Under the pieces are notes generated by a model. That model did no database searches and had not been told where the DNA came from. It saw only the letters and a list, made by a program, of their open reading frames with translations. 64,000 nucleotides of DNA, taken from positions 1 to 64,000 of the forward strand of contig JAJETY010000001.1 in the NCBI GenBank assembly GCA_021268355.1, given 5' to 3'. Positions 7,878 through 17,282 of this stretch are shown here, piece after piece (position 1 is the stretch's first letter; the number at the start of each line of letters is the position of its first letter). The DNA is from Candidatus Nitrosopumilus sp. (GTDB lineage: Archaea > Thermoproteota > Nitrososphaeria > Nitrososphaerales > Nitrosopumilaceae). The translations under genes were made by a program, and so were the position numbers.

Positions 7878-9560
7878 TTGCAGAGATCCACATCAAGTTC
7901 GCTGATTATTTTTTGTATCGGATTGATTGCTACAGCAATAGTTTGGTTTGCATTTTTTGAATTAATAGAATCTACTCAAATAAAATCATTTCAAGAGGAG
8001 AGTCATTCATTGATACAAAAAGTTGAATCAAGATTACAGGTGTATAATGGAATCCTTTTAGGCTCAGTTGGATTGTTTGCCGCTTCCGATGAGGTAACTC
8101 CTGAAGAATGGAGTACTTTTATCAAATCCACCAAACTCATTGAAAGCTATCCTGGAATACAGGGAGTAGGATTCAACAAATATCTTCAAAATGATTTTGA
8201 AAAACCAGAACTTGTAAAAAAAATGAATGAGTATGGGTACACAGATTTTGAAATAAAACCTGTGGGTTCAAGAGAAATGTATTTTCCGGTGATCTACATT
8301 TTTCCTGAAAATGAGGCAAACAAAAGGGCAATTGGATATGATATATACTCGGAATCTGTTCGTTCAAAAGCTGTAGATAACGCTATCACTCTTAATGAAA
8401 TGTCAATTACAGGAAAGATTGTTCTTGTTCAAGAAGGAGAGGGGGAAGCACAAAATGGATTCCTTATGTTGATTCCTGTTTATGAAAGCAATTTAGAACA
8501 AAAAATGAGTGGACTTATTTCAGCTGTTTTTAGGGTAAATGATTTAATTTTTGAAATTCTAGATGAAGACACTTTTCAAAAAAACAATGTCCGAATCTAT
8601 GAAACAGTAGAGTCTCAAGAAAATCAGTTATTTGATTCTAATAAATTCAATGAAATTTCTAATTTAAATGAGAACTTTTCATACATTGAGACAATTAGTT
8701 TTGGAAATATGGATTGGGTATTTGTTATAGATTCCCCCAAACCAGAACTTACCGATTCAGAAAAAAATCTGCTAATTGCAATTCCCATAGTGGGCGTGTC
8801 AATTAGCATTATGGGTTTTGTTTTATTTTTGAATTTTAACAAAACTGTGGTTGCAAAACAAATTCAAAAACGAAGAGATGAATTTGACTCAATGATCTCC
8901 CACGAATTGAAGACACCTCTTGTTCCAATTATGGGATATTGTGATATGTTGCTATATCCAGAATATCTAGGTAAATTAAATGATGGACAACTTCATGCTG
9001 TAAAAAAAATTGTGACAAATGTGGATCACATGAAAAGACTCATTCAAAATATTTTGGATAGTCAAAAGATGGATTTGAACCAGTTAAAATTAGAATACTC
9101 GACTGTCAATCTCAAAGAATTTATCTCTGAAATTGTTTTTTCACACGCCCCAATTACATCTGAAAAGGGAATTTCTTTGTCTATGAATAATATTCCTAAT
9201 ATTCAAGTCACACTAGATGCGTCTAGAATTAAAGAGGTAATTACCAACATCATTCTAAACGCCATAGATTTTCTTCCCGAAAAAAATGGAAAAATATCAA
9301 TTACTGCAAGAGAATTAGAAGATAATCTGAGAATATCAATTTCAAATAACGGTTCACAAATTCCACATGAACATCTGAATCTAATTTTTGATAAATTTCA
9401 TCAAGTAGAAACAGGGGTGACACGAAGACATGGAGGTTCTGGATTAGGATTGGCAGTTTGCAAGGGAATAATTCAACTTCACGGAGGTAAAATTTGGGTA
9501 GAAAGTGATAAAAATATCACAAGTTTCATTTTTGAAATTAATTTAAAACCTAATAAATGA
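7878..9560 (+). CDS. CHASE-domain sensor histidine kinase
   Basis: The 560-aa protein has a membrane helix (~8-28), a CHASE sensor (~60-240; typical YPGIQGVGFNKYL, YFPVIYIFPENEANKRAIGYD split here by position), a second helix (~298-320), HisKA with ISHELKTPLVPIMGY (His342) and HATPase_c ending GGSGLGLAVCKGIIQ. CHASE domains sense extracellular small molecules such as cytokinin-like or hydrophobic compounds; the ligand is not predictable. The start is a TTG two bases after the preceding stop, and no ATG is available before the helix. The kinase core is close to that of 6325-7875, suggesting tandem duplication with sensor replacement. Confidence 0.9.
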   Translation: MQRSTSSSLIIFCIGLIATAIVWFAFFELIESTQIKSFQEESHSLIQKVESRLQVYNGILLGSVGLFAASDEVTPEEWSTFIKSTKLIESYPGIQGVGFNKYLQNDFEKPELVKKMNEYGYTDFEIKPVGSREMYFPVIYIFPENEANKRAIGYDIYSESVRSKAVDNAITLNEMSITGKIVLVQEGEGEAQNGFLMLIPVYESNLEQKMSGLISAVFRVNDLIFEILDEDTFQKNNVRIYETVESQENQLFDSNKFNEISNLNENFSYIETISFGNMDWVFVIDSPKPELTDSEKNLLIAIPIVGVSISIMGFVLFLNFNKTVVAKQIQKRRDEFDSMISHELKTPLVPIMGYCDMLLYPEYLGKLNDGQLHAVKKIVTNVDHMKRLIQNILDSQKMDLNQLKLEYSTVNLKEFISEIVFSHAPITSEKGISLSMNNIPNIQVTLDASRIKEVITNIILNAIDFLPEKNGKISITARELEDNLRISISNNGSQIPHEHLNLIFDKFHQVETGVTRRHGGSGLGLAVCKGIIQLHGGKIWVESDKNITSFIFEINLKPNK

Positions 9561-9578
9561 GAAATTGAAAAAAATTAC

Positions 9579-9932
9579 ATGAAAGTCTTACTTGTCGATG
9601 ATTCTCTAGAAGTTACTGAAATGCTTACAGAGTTTTTTTCATTAAAAGGAGATCAAGTTGATCGTGCCCATGATGGAGAAGAAGCAGTCAATAAAATTTT
9701 GGAAACTAGATTTGATGTAATTATTTTAGATCTTGCAATGCCTAAAACCAGTGGATTTGAGGTATTGGAATTACTAAAAAATAAAAATAAACTTGAACCT
9801 GAGAAAATTTTTGTTTTGACAGCAATGAATATCACAAATAATGAAAGAGAAAAAATTGAGAAATATGGTGTTCATTTGCTACTAAAACCCATAAGCATAC
9901 ATGATTTGTATGCCTCAATAGAATCAAAATAG
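9579..9932 (+). CDS. CheY-like single-domain response regulator
   Basis: A 117-aa lone receiver: LLVDDSLE acidic pair, phospho-acceptor Asp51 in IILDLAMP, Thr in VLTAM, Lys in LLLKPIS. It follows the CHASE kinase by 18 bp on the same strand, making it the likely partner of one or both kinases. It shares the DLAMP..SGFEVL pattern with the receiver at 5875-6231. Output must be by protein interaction. Confidence 0.9.
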   Translation: MKVLLVDDSLEVTEMLTEFFSLKGDQVDRAHDGEEAVNKILETRFDVIILDLAMPKTSGFEVLELLKNKNKLEPEKIFVLTAMNITNNEREKIEKYGVHLLLKPISIHDLYASIESK

Positions 9933-9960
9933 TTTTAGAAAATTTCTAATTAATTTATGG

Positions 9961-9974
9961 TGCCGAGGGCAGGA
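9961..9974. repeat. 14-bp near-copy of the tRNA-Phe 3' end (possible attachment-site remnant)
   Basis: TGCCGAGGGCAGGA at 9961-9974 matches TGCCGAGGGCGGGA at 15419-15432, the 3' terminus of the tRNA-Phe gene, at 13 of 14 positions and in the same orientation. This GC-rich word stands out in an AT-rich intergenic region. The two copies bracket one very large surface-protein gene. No integrase is present, so an attachment site is only a suggestion. Confidence 0.4.
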
Positions 9975-10020
9975 GTACTAAAATAAAATTAACCCCTTTC
10001 TAACTAACTAACTATACTTT

Positions 10021-10047
10021 ATCATACATATCATACATATCATACAT
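10021..10047. repeat. Three perfect tandem copies of a 9-bp unit
   Basis: ATCATACAT is repeated three times without mismatch, directly after a short (CTAA)n-like run. It lies in the gap between the receiver gene and the 3' end of the 1725-aa gene. No hairpin or gene is evident here; slippage repeat is the simplest reading. Confidence 0.8.
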
Positions 10048-10139
10048 TTCACGAATAAAATTGAGTGTGTATCTTACAGTAGACCCTACATGATCATATA
10101 TTTTCTGATTCTTCAATGAAATCAGTTATCTTTTGATTG

Positions 10140-13100
10140 TTAGTTAAATGAAAACGAATTAGATCCTGCTTTCTTTTCTTTAATAACTAACTGTGTTTTT
10201 TGTAACTCAATTGTTGCCTTTTGTTTGATTAGTTGTTCAAATTCTCTATTTCGTTCATACTTATCTTCTAGCATTTTTGTATAATATTTTTGGGTTTTAT
10301 CATCAGCAGTTTCACGCATTTTTTGTATGGTCTCATGTGATTGTTTTTGTGCTAATTCCAATTTCCAGACTGATTCAGCCATGGCTTTTGCAATAATTTC
10401 ATCTTGTCTTTGTAATAGTGATTCTTTTAGTAAAATGGCTTTATTTCTTGCAATCTCTAATGCAATTTTTTTCTCTTCAATTAATTTGATATATTCGGAT
10501 ATCTTTTCTTCACTTTCATATTCTTTAGAAATTTCTTTTTTGTCAATTTCAGATGAATTTAGTATGGATTCTTTTTGAGTTATTTTCGATTGGAACACAT
10601 CTTCAATGTAAAGATACGACACATTTCTTTTTGAATCCCATAATCTAAATAATAAATTAGATTCAATATCTGATTTTGTAAAATATACATCATACTCTAC
10701 TACTGATTTATTCCCTTCTGTGTATGATTTTACAAAAGCGATATCGATTACTTTTTGTGGGTCTTTGATTTCAATTTGCTTTCCTTTCTCATACGTAACA
10801 CTGGTCTCAGTAAGATCATTTTTGATTTGTGGTGAATCAGTAAAGAATAGTGATGCATGTTCTAGAAATTCTGGTCCCAGTGAAATGTATGATTTTAGTA
10901 TGATTGAAACTGGAGTATCTTTTTGAATGTTGATTGGTGCAATATTTTTAATTTCATCATATCTGTATGATTTACCATTTATGACTAGTGGGGATTCATT
11001 AGTAAATGATGTCATAAAAGAAGGTGCGCATTTTGAACCACAGTTGCTACCACCACCAGATGCTACTCCAGAACTTCCTGCTGAAAATGTCGATGCAGTC
11101 TTTGTCCAAATTAACAAATCAGCGCCACTATCAATCTTGCATGCAGTTGCTCCAACATTTGTAGGATTTGTCAAATCATCACAAGTAGTAGATACCAAAA
11201 TCTCTGTCCCATCAAACTCTGTAATTAACCCATCAGAGCCAGCAACATCAGGAAGTACAATCTTTACTGGGGCACTAAAAGTCAACCTTCCATTTGGGTT
11301 TCCAAATTCCACTGAAACAGACGGAGTAAAAATTGAACTAGTGATGGTCTTTGGTGTAGGTACAGTAAGTTCACCAGTCCATGTTCCAGCAGCTGATGAT
11401 ATTTGTACACTAGAAGGTAAAACCACGTCTGCTACAGGTGAGTCAAATGTTACTTGAGAGGTAAGTGCCACCACTCCCTGATCATCTGCATAGTTTGAAA
11501 AATCCAGTTTGACTTGAGGTGATACCTCAAATGTTTCAGATGTTGTTAATGGTGGAATTAAATTAAAACCCGTATTGTCAGCAACTACAAAGTTACTTGC
11601 TCCACCCGTTTTTGCAAGATTGATGCTTGAACTGTTATCCACAACAACTGTTTGTGTAACTACTTTGGTATTTCCAGAATTATCAGTTACTGTGAAATAG
11701 ACTTTGTATTTTCCTCTGGTACTGGAATCTACTGCAGACGAATCAACGATAACCCTTGAAGTGATATCTCCATCTTCTACATCCTTTGCAGTATATGCAA
11801 ATTTAGGAATAGGTGCATTTAGATCAATTCTAATTAGTGTATCTCCGTCTAGTTTTAATGTAGGGGTATTACCTGCAGAAAATATTATTTTTTCAGTGAT
11901 GGTTGTGGAGAGTTGGCTTCCAGAAGTTTCAGTTAATTTGTATTCTGTATAGTAGATTTTATTTGATGAAGGAATTGTTCCAGTTATAGATACATCACTT
12001 TCATAAAGATATTGTCCAGTGAAACTATTTTGATAATACATTTTTGTGGCATGAGATGTAGTGTAAGTTTGTTCCTCTACCACATTTGCTACTGTTCCAT
12101 AATTGTAAGTATCAACACCTTTTACCAATGTTGTTGTAAAATCTGCAGAATTTCCATTGACTGTAAATGATGGATGAGTTGTATCTGATATTGGTGCAAC
12201 TAGTTGTTTTGATACAACATTGGAATCAGTCCCCGATATACCTTGAGAATTTTTTGCCTTTACTTTGAAATAATGTGTATTTGAATAAGATAATCCAGAA
12301 ATTACTTCACTAGTTTGAGTATCTATGGCATCGGTATATTGCGTATATGTGGCACCATCAGTTGATTGATAAATCTCATAGTCTGTAATGCTTGCACCAC
12401 CATCGTATGGAGCACTCCAAGATAAGGTAAATTCTTGAGAATTAGTGTGAGTCAATGTCAGATTTGTGATTCCACTGGGTGTAGCAAGTGCACTAGTTGT
12501 AACTCCCGTACTGGTTGCAGATACTGTTCCTACTCCTAATCCGTTAATTGCAGAGGTTCTGAACTGATAAGTCGTATTTGGAGTCAGACCAGTCGCACTG
12601 TATGTGGTCGCAGGTGATCCAGTGTTTGCAGTTACCTGACTCCATGTTCCACCTGAATTCGTACTCTGTTCAATTTTGTATCCTGTTGGAGACATGCCAT
12701 ATGTGGGGGCATTCCATGAGAGATTGATTTTACTAGTTGGAATGGTAGAGTCCTTTGCAGCAACAAGTGACAGAGTCTGACTAGGTATTTGATTTTGAGT
12801 ATTTACTTCCCAAAATGACATAGTAGATCTTTGGCAGCTTGCACAGGCATTCCAGCCAGTATTACTTGTAACTGCCAAATACTGATTGTCAAATATGCTA
12901 AAAGGATTCACAGTAAAGATAGAACCAAAATAATTTCGATTCCAATCATATTGATTACTGCCACCCACTCCAGGAGCTTGGCAGCCAAAGTGTTTTGGGT
13001 TTGCAGGATCATTTAGATTGAATTGAGTAAAACCATTACCTCCATGTGCAGTTACTCCTCCAAAATTTGTTCCGTTTTGGAGTTGGTATGTAAAAACATC

Positions 13101-15317
13101 TCTAATCTTGGCATGAGAAGAACAAAGACCACCAGTATATTTCGAATAAACAACAGTAGGAGTTGAAGGATCATTTAGATTAATGATGTTGATTATGCCA
13201 TCTCTAGAACCCGCAGCCACTTTCTGAGTTTCGGCAGTAATAATATAGTTAGTTCCATTTAACAATTGAAAAGTATCAATTATGATAGAATCAGAACCAT
13301 AGGTCTGAACACATGTATAGCATATATCAAAACTAGGATCGGATACCTTACTTTTGTAAGATACCAATTTGATATTTGAAAGTTCATTCAAGTTTAGTAT
13401 ACTTAATGACTTATCATGGATATTTGGGACGGCAGCAAAATTTGTTCCATTATTTAGTTTGAAAATTGAAATATTACTTTTGAAATTTGCAGGCAATACT
13501 GATAGCGAATTAAGAACTTGAGATGAAGTAGATTTAATGTTTGAAGGATCATTTAGATTGTACAGTACAATAGGTCCTGCAACATTAGTTCCTGAAACAG
13601 TTATTTGTTGAGCCGCACCAATTAGAAAATTTGTCCCATTTGAATGCTGAAAGGTAGCCAAATTTGATTTTGAAATCCATGCAGGGGTCGTTGATGCAGT
13701 TAATTGTTTTGCAATAGTGAGATTTGATGGGTCAGTAGCATTGACAACTAAAAGAGAGGTTAAAGAATTTCTCATCAATAAATAAGGAAGATTGTTAATT
13801 TCAAGGGCTTTGACCTCAATCATGTTTGCAATTTTATTCTGAAAAATGGTAGCCCAACCATTTGCAAATCTTGTTACTTGAGATGGATTTGACAAACTAT
13901 CAATATCATAAATTGTAAATCCATCATTTACCTGATAATCTTCAAATGTTCCAAACATGGTAATCAGATATCTTGAGCCATTAGTAGTGTAAAATACATC
14001 AGAATCAGTTTGGTATGATATGCCATTATTATCTACTGAAATTTTAGAAAACTGATTAATTGAATCAGGAGTCTGACCACCATTCACAGCAGGCAAAGTT
14101 CCAATCTCTACTATCTGGACTCCATCATCATCAGAAGAAGTAATTATTGCATATTTTTTGTCAGAATCTGTAAAAAAGTCAAAACCAAAAGCACCATTTA
14201 ATTCGGTAAATCCATTTGTGTCATCAGTTTGAGAGTTTGTAGAATATAGAAGATTCAACTCATTGAGATTAATTATTTCAAATCCGTCTTCAGTATTGCT
14301 TGTAGATAATGCAAATAAACTAGAGCCAACAGTAAATGTTCCAACCTTTCCACTACCGCCTAAAATAGTGCTAGAACTATCTGAAATATTGTCAACTAAA
14401 ACAGGGTTTGTCAAATTACTCAGGTCATAAATTGCAAATTGCTTTCCCGTCTCGCTCCTAATTGCAGCATAATTTTTTGAATATTTTGTAAAGACATCAA
14501 CTGAAGTGGGACTGATTATAGAGTCAGACGAGAGATCGTACTCTTTTATCATAGTTACATTTGAAGGGTCTGTCAGATTGATTATTGTAAAATGACTCTC
14601 ATTTTTTGATGTAATGATACCATATGGATTCCCAGAAACTGAAAAAGTTGATGAATCACTAGGTCCATCAAGTTTTGTAAATCCGTTTATGCCATCTGTT
14701 TCAGAATCAACTCCAACTATTGTTGTAGGATCATTCATGTTGACTATCTGAAATCCCTTATCATCATATGATGTAACAAGTGAATAGTTTGTTCCATTTG
14801 ATAAAGTGAATACGTTTACAGAGTTTGCCCCATCTAGTTCCAAAAATCCGTTAAACCCATCAAACTCTGCATCAAGAGGTACAGGTTTTAGAGGATTTGT
14901 CATGTTTAAGATTTGAATTCCATCATCAATTCCTGAAACAACTACTCCGTATCTCTTGGCTCCAATTGAAAATGATTTCACATCTGCTGCACCATCAAGT
15001 GCAGTGTATCCTGAGATACCATCAGTCTTTGAAGCAACAGCTACAATGTTTGTTGGATTATTCAGATTCATTAACTGAATTCCATCATCATCATATGATG
15101 CAACTATTGCAAAGTTTGTTCCATTTGCAAGCTGAAATACGGAGACTGCTTTTGCCCCATCTAGTTCCAAAAATCCGTTAACCCCATCAGACTCTGCATC
15201 ACTTGAAGTTGCTCCATATGGGGTTGCTCCAAAAGCATGTCCTCCAGTCAAAATCATACATACAGAGAAAATAAAAAATAGCAAAAATACAGTATTTTCA
15301 TTATCGGTCAATAGCAA
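10140..15317 (-). CDS. Giant secreted repeat protein: beta-propeller-like repeats, two FN3 domains, Ig-like domain, coiled-coil tail
   Basis: The 1725-aa protein has a signal-like hydrophobic N-terminus (~8-30). Residues ~40-890 hold many repeats of the form DGxNGFxxLDGA..VxxFxxxNGTxFAI..DDDGIQ, LVIVD/beta-propeller-like. Two fibronectin type III domains follow (~895-1070; INLSWNAPTYG, FTLSWSAPYDG), then an Ig-like/DUF5011 module (KDVEDGDITSRV..VTDNSGNT), a domain ending LLIWTKTASTFSAGSSG, a CGSKC pair and a Lys/Glu/Gln-rich coiled coil in the last ~200 residues. No C-terminal membrane anchor is seen. It is probably cell-surface or secreted and adhesive. The start is TTG at 15317; another TTG lies two codons on. 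It sits alone between tRNA-Phe and a copy of that tRNA's 3' end. Confidence 0.85.
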   Translation of the reverse strand: MLLTDNENTVFLLFFIFSVCMILTGGHAFGATPYGATSSDAESDGVNGFLELDGAKAVSVFQLANGTNFAIVASYDDDGIQLMNLNNPTNIVAVASKTDGISGYTALDGAADVKSFSIGAKRYGVVVSGIDDGIQILNMTNPLKPVPLDAEFDGFNGFLELDGANSVNVFTLSNGTNYSLVTSYDDKGFQIVNMNDPTTIVGVDSETDGINGFTKLDGPSDSSTFSVSGNPYGIITSKNESHFTIINLTDPSNVTMIKEYDLSSDSIISPTSVDVFTKYSKNYAAIRSETGKQFAIYDLSNLTNPVLVDNISDSSSTILGGSGKVGTFTVGSSLFALSTSNTEDGFEIINLNELNLLYSTNSQTDDTNGFTELNGAFGFDFFTDSDKKYAIITSSDDDGVQIVEIGTLPAVNGGQTPDSINQFSKISVDNNGISYQTDSDVFYTTNGSRYLITMFGTFEDYQVNDGFTIYDIDSLSNPSQVTRFANGWATIFQNKIANMIEVKALEINNLPYLLMRNSLTSLLVVNATDPSNLTIAKQLTASTTPAWISKSNLATFQHSNGTNFLIGAAQQITVSGTNVAGPIVLYNLNDPSNIKSTSSQVLNSLSVLPANFKSNISIFKLNNGTNFAAVPNIHDKSLSILNLNELSNIKLVSYKSKVSDPSFDICYTCVQTYGSDSIIIDTFQLLNGTNYIITAETQKVAAGSRDGIINIINLNDPSTPTVVYSKYTGGLCSSHAKIRDVFTYQLQNGTNFGGVTAHGGNGFTQFNLNDPANPKHFGCQAPGVGGSNQYDWNRNYFGSIFTVNPFSIFDNQYLAVTSNTGWNACASCQRSTMSFWEVNTQNQIPSQTLSLVAAKDSTIPTSKINLSWNAPTYGMSPTGYKIEQSTNSGGTWSQVTANTGSPATTYSATGLTPNTTYQFRTSAINGLGVGTVSATSTGVTTSALATPSGITNLTLTHTNSQEFTLSWSAPYDGGASITDYEIYQSTDGATYTQYTDAIDTQTSEVISGLSYSNTHYFKVKAKNSQGISGTDSNVVSKQLVAPISDTTHPSFTVNGNSADFTTTLVKGVDTYNYGTVANVVEEQTYTTSHATKMYYQNSFTGQYLYESDVSITGTIPSSNKIYYTEYKLTETSGSQLSTTITEKIIFSAGNTPTLKLDGDTLIRIDLNAPIPKFAYTAKDVEDGDITSRVIVDSSAVDSSTRGKYKVYFTVTDNSGNTKVVTQTVVVDNSSSINLAKTGGASNFVVADNTGFNLIPPLTTSETFEVSPQVKLDFSNYADDQGVVALTSQVTFDSPVADVVLPSSVQISSAAGTWTGELTVPTPKTITSSIFTPSVSVEFGNPNGRLTFSAPVKIVLPDVAGSDGLITEFDGTEILVSTTCDDLTNPTNVGATACKIDSGADLLIWTKTASTFSAGSSGVASGGGSNCGSKCAPSFMTSFTNESPLVINGKSYRYDEIKNIAPINIQKDTPVSIILKSYISLGPEFLEHASLFFTDSPQIKNDLTETSVTYEKGKQIEIKDPQKVIDIAFVKSYTEGNKSVVEYDVYFTKSDIESNLLFRLWDSKRNVSYLYIEDVFQSKITQKESILNSSEIDKKEISKEYESEEKISEYIKLIEEKKIALEIARNKAILLKESLLQRQDEIIAKAMAESVWKLELAQKQSHETIQKMRETADDKTQKYYTKMLEDKYERNREFEQLIKQKATIELQKTQLVIKEKKAGSNSFSFN

Positions 15318-15418
15318 TTCCTAAAACGCATAATACTAAGAATGATTCCGTTTCTCAATATTTTTTCAAAAAACTCATAGAATTTAATCATCACTGGTAC
15401 TTTAGTCAAAAAGGTGTA

Positions 15419-15492
15419 TGCCGAGGGCGGGATTTGAACGCGCGACAGCCCGGTCTTCAGCCGAGTGCTCTCCCAGGCTGAGCTACCTCGGC
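15419..15492 (-). tRNA. tRNA-Phe (GAA)
   Basis: The minus strand folds as a 74-nt cloverleaf: acceptor GCCGAGG/CCTCGGC, D-arm GCTC/GAGC, anticodon stem CTCGG/CCGGG with loop CTGAAGA (anticodon GAA), T-loop TTCAAAT and discriminator A. There is no intron and no encoded CCA. The T-stem reads GCGCG against CCCGC, leaving a C-C opposition at 52-62 where G-C is normal. A TATA-like AATTAAAG (plus-strand) lies 26-33 bp upstream, and a run of five T follows the 3' end. Confidence 0.93.
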
Positions 15493-15534
15493 ACTCAAAA
15501 AATGTCAATAGTTGAGGAATTAAAGTGTGTCTTT

Positions 15535-16071
15535 TTAGATCTTCCAAAGAATGTCTTTTCTTCCATTTCTTTTGTTTATTATTCTGCTAAGAACAAAAAA
15601 CAGATCAGATAATCTATTGAGATAGATTATACAATTTGAATTAATTTCATCTTTTTCAGCAAGGAGGACTGTTAGAGTTTCAGCTCTGCGAATAACAGTT
15701 CTAGCAAAATGCAATTGAGATGCGGGGACAATGCCTCCCGGAAGTATGAAATTAGTTAATGAAGGAAGTTCTGATTCAAACACATCTATTTTTTCTTCCA
15801 AAACACTGATCATTTCTAGAGAAACTCTATTTTTTACATCATTAAGATTGGGGTTTGAAAGGTCAGAACCCACAATGAATAGATCATTTTGAATTTTTTG
15901 AAGAATGTTAAACACATCTTCGTCTAGAGGGTTAGATAATACTATGCCTAAAGCCGCATTTGCCTCATCTACGGCACCATATGCAAAAATTCTAGGATGT
16001 GATTTTGAAATGCGAAAATCTCCTTGAAGAGAGGTATTGCCGTCATCTCCGGTTTTGGTGTATATTTTCAT
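15535..16071 (-). CDS. pduO: Cob(I)alamin adenosyltransferase, PduO type
   Basis: The 178-aa protein matches the PduO/MMAB family along its full length: MKIYTKTGDDGNTSLQ (ATP-binding start), FAYGAVDEANAALG, a FIVGSDLSNP segment and the FILPGG..AS..H..RTVIRRAE core with the conserved Arg that contacts ATP. It transfers the 5'-deoxyadenosyl group from ATP to cob(I)alamin to make adenosylcobalamin, needed by methylmalonyl-CoA mutase of the 3-hydroxypropionate/4-hydroxybutyrate cycle in this group. It ends 42 bp from the tRNA-Phe gene on the same strand. The cobalt transporter cbtAB at 32.8-33.8 kb serves the same cofactor. Confidence 0.92.
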   Translation of the reverse strand: MKIYTKTGDDGNTSLQGDFRISKSHPRIFAYGAVDEANAALGIVLSNPLDEDVFNILQKIQNDLFIVGSDLSNPNLNDVKNRVSLEMISVLEEKIDVFESELPSLTNFILPGGIVPASQLHFARTVIRRAETLTVLLAEKDEINSNCIIYLNRLSDLFFVLSRIINKRNGRKDILWKI

Positions 16072-16151
16072 AAAATTATTGGACGTGATTCAATTATTAT
16101 GTTGTTCGAAATACTCAAAACTCTTTAGGAGATGACACATACCCAAAATTA

Positions 16152-16685
16152 ATGGTTGAAGATTTTTTTAAAATATCTGCCAATCTAAAAAATATTTCCA
16201 GACAAGGCTGGATTGACAAATTAGGAATTCCAAATCCTGAATCCGTCGCAGATCACACATTTTCTATGGCAATTATCGGTATGGTTATTTCCGATTTAGA
16301 AAATCTCAACTCAGAAAAAATCTTGAAAATGATTTTACTTCATGATTTAGCAGAATCAGAAATTGGAGATATTGTACCTGAGCAGATGAGTTTGGAAGAT
16401 AAACACAAATTAGAGAATTCTGTATTTGACAAAATCTTAAAACAATTACCTTCGTCACTTAATTTAACATATAGAGAAATTTGGAAAGAGTATCAAGAAA
16501 ATAAATCACTTGAAAGTCAAATCGTTCATCAAATTGATAAATTAGAGATGGCATTGCAAGCAAAAATTTACCAGTCACAAGGATACCCTAAAGAAAAATT
16601 AGACATTTTCTTTGAATCTGCGAAATCAAACATGACTCATCCAAAACTAAAAGAATTATTTACAAAGATTGTCAATCAACAATAA
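16152..16685 (+). CDS. HD-domain nucleotidase (HDDC2/YfbR-like)
   Basis: A 177-aa HD protein: GWIDKLGIPNPESVADHTF, then LLHDLAESEIGDIVPEQ, give the first His, the HD pair and the distal acidic residues of the metal site. The family includes 5'-deoxynucleotidases that dephosphorylate dNMPs in a Co/Mn-dependent way. It is divergent from the adenosyltransferase. Its TAA stop overlaps the ATG of the next small gene by one base (TAATG), indicating translational coupling. Confidence 0.85.
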   Translation: MVEDFFKISANLKNISRQGWIDKLGIPNPESVADHTFSMAIIGMVISDLENLNSEKILKMILLHDLAESEIGDIVPEQMSLEDKHKLENSVFDKILKQLPSSLNLTYREIWKEYQENKSLESQIVHQIDKLEMALQAKIYQSQGYPKEKLDIFFESAKSNMTHPKLKELFTKIVNQQ

Positions 16686-16909
16686 TGTCTGAATCTGAGA
16701 AAGATGAATTAATTGATGCTCAAAAGCAGGTTATAGGAATACTGTTTGAAGTAATTAAAAGATTACAGGCCAATAGTGACTTGGATGAAGAGTATTTTGA
16801 GATAGTTACAAAAAAAGAAAGTAATGAAAGTAGATTAAATGAAATTCTGGTTCAAAGAAAAGAAAATTCTGAAATTGTTGGTAGACTCTTAGAACAACTA
16901 CAGGTTTAG
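16685..16909 (+). CDS. Small coiled-coil hypothetical protein
   Basis: A 74-aa Glu/Lys/Leu-rich, largely helical protein (ELIDAQKQVIGILFEVIKRL start). No named family is recognised. Translationally coupled to the HD nucleotidase upstream by a TAATG overlap, so it may be an accessory of that enzyme. Its last 4 bases overlap the convergent gene at 16906. Confidence 0.65.
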   Translation: MSESEKDELIDAQKQVIGILFEVIKRLQANSDLDEEYFEIVTKKESNESRLNEILVQRKENSEIVGRLLEQLQV

Positions 16910-17205
16910 TGACCACAACTGCAATCATCGTCGGAGATTATTCTTAGATGAGCTGTTTGCTGATATTTGTCTTGAATGTAATTAGAGAGGTTGGCAATTC
17001 GAATAATCGGTCCTCTGGTCTTCCAACTACCTTCATTTTCAAACCAGAATTCTATTTCATCAACATCATATCTTTCCCCGCTTTCTACCAATTCCTTAAA
17101 AATAGATTTTATCTCCTCCACTTCTGATTCAGATATTGTAGTTTTATCTTCAACCATCGTAGTAATTTCATTTAATTTTATTATCACATTATTGGTAAGT
17201 GGCAT
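16906..17205 (-). CDS. Small conserved protein with C-terminal CSCGH motif
   Basis: A 99-aa protein beginning MPLTNNVIIKLNEIT. It has an acidic helical N-terminal half, a mid-region DVDEIEFWFENEGSWKTRGP and a C-terminal DDDCSCGH that could bind a metal. I chose the ATG at 17205; the open frame continues upstream to 17301, but that would run into the promoter and start of the divergent gene at 17283. No family is recognised. Confidence 0.65.
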   Translation of the reverse strand: MPLTNNVIIKLNEITTMVEDKTTISESEVEEIKSIFKELVESGERYDVDEIEFWFENEGSWKTRGPIIRIANLSNYIQDKYQQTAHLRIISDDDCSCGH

Positions 17206-17282
17206 GTTTTTTTTATTGTCGTATTGTATAACAATCTTTTGAGGTAATACTGTTTTTATAACAATCAGATATTTTGCCAAGT

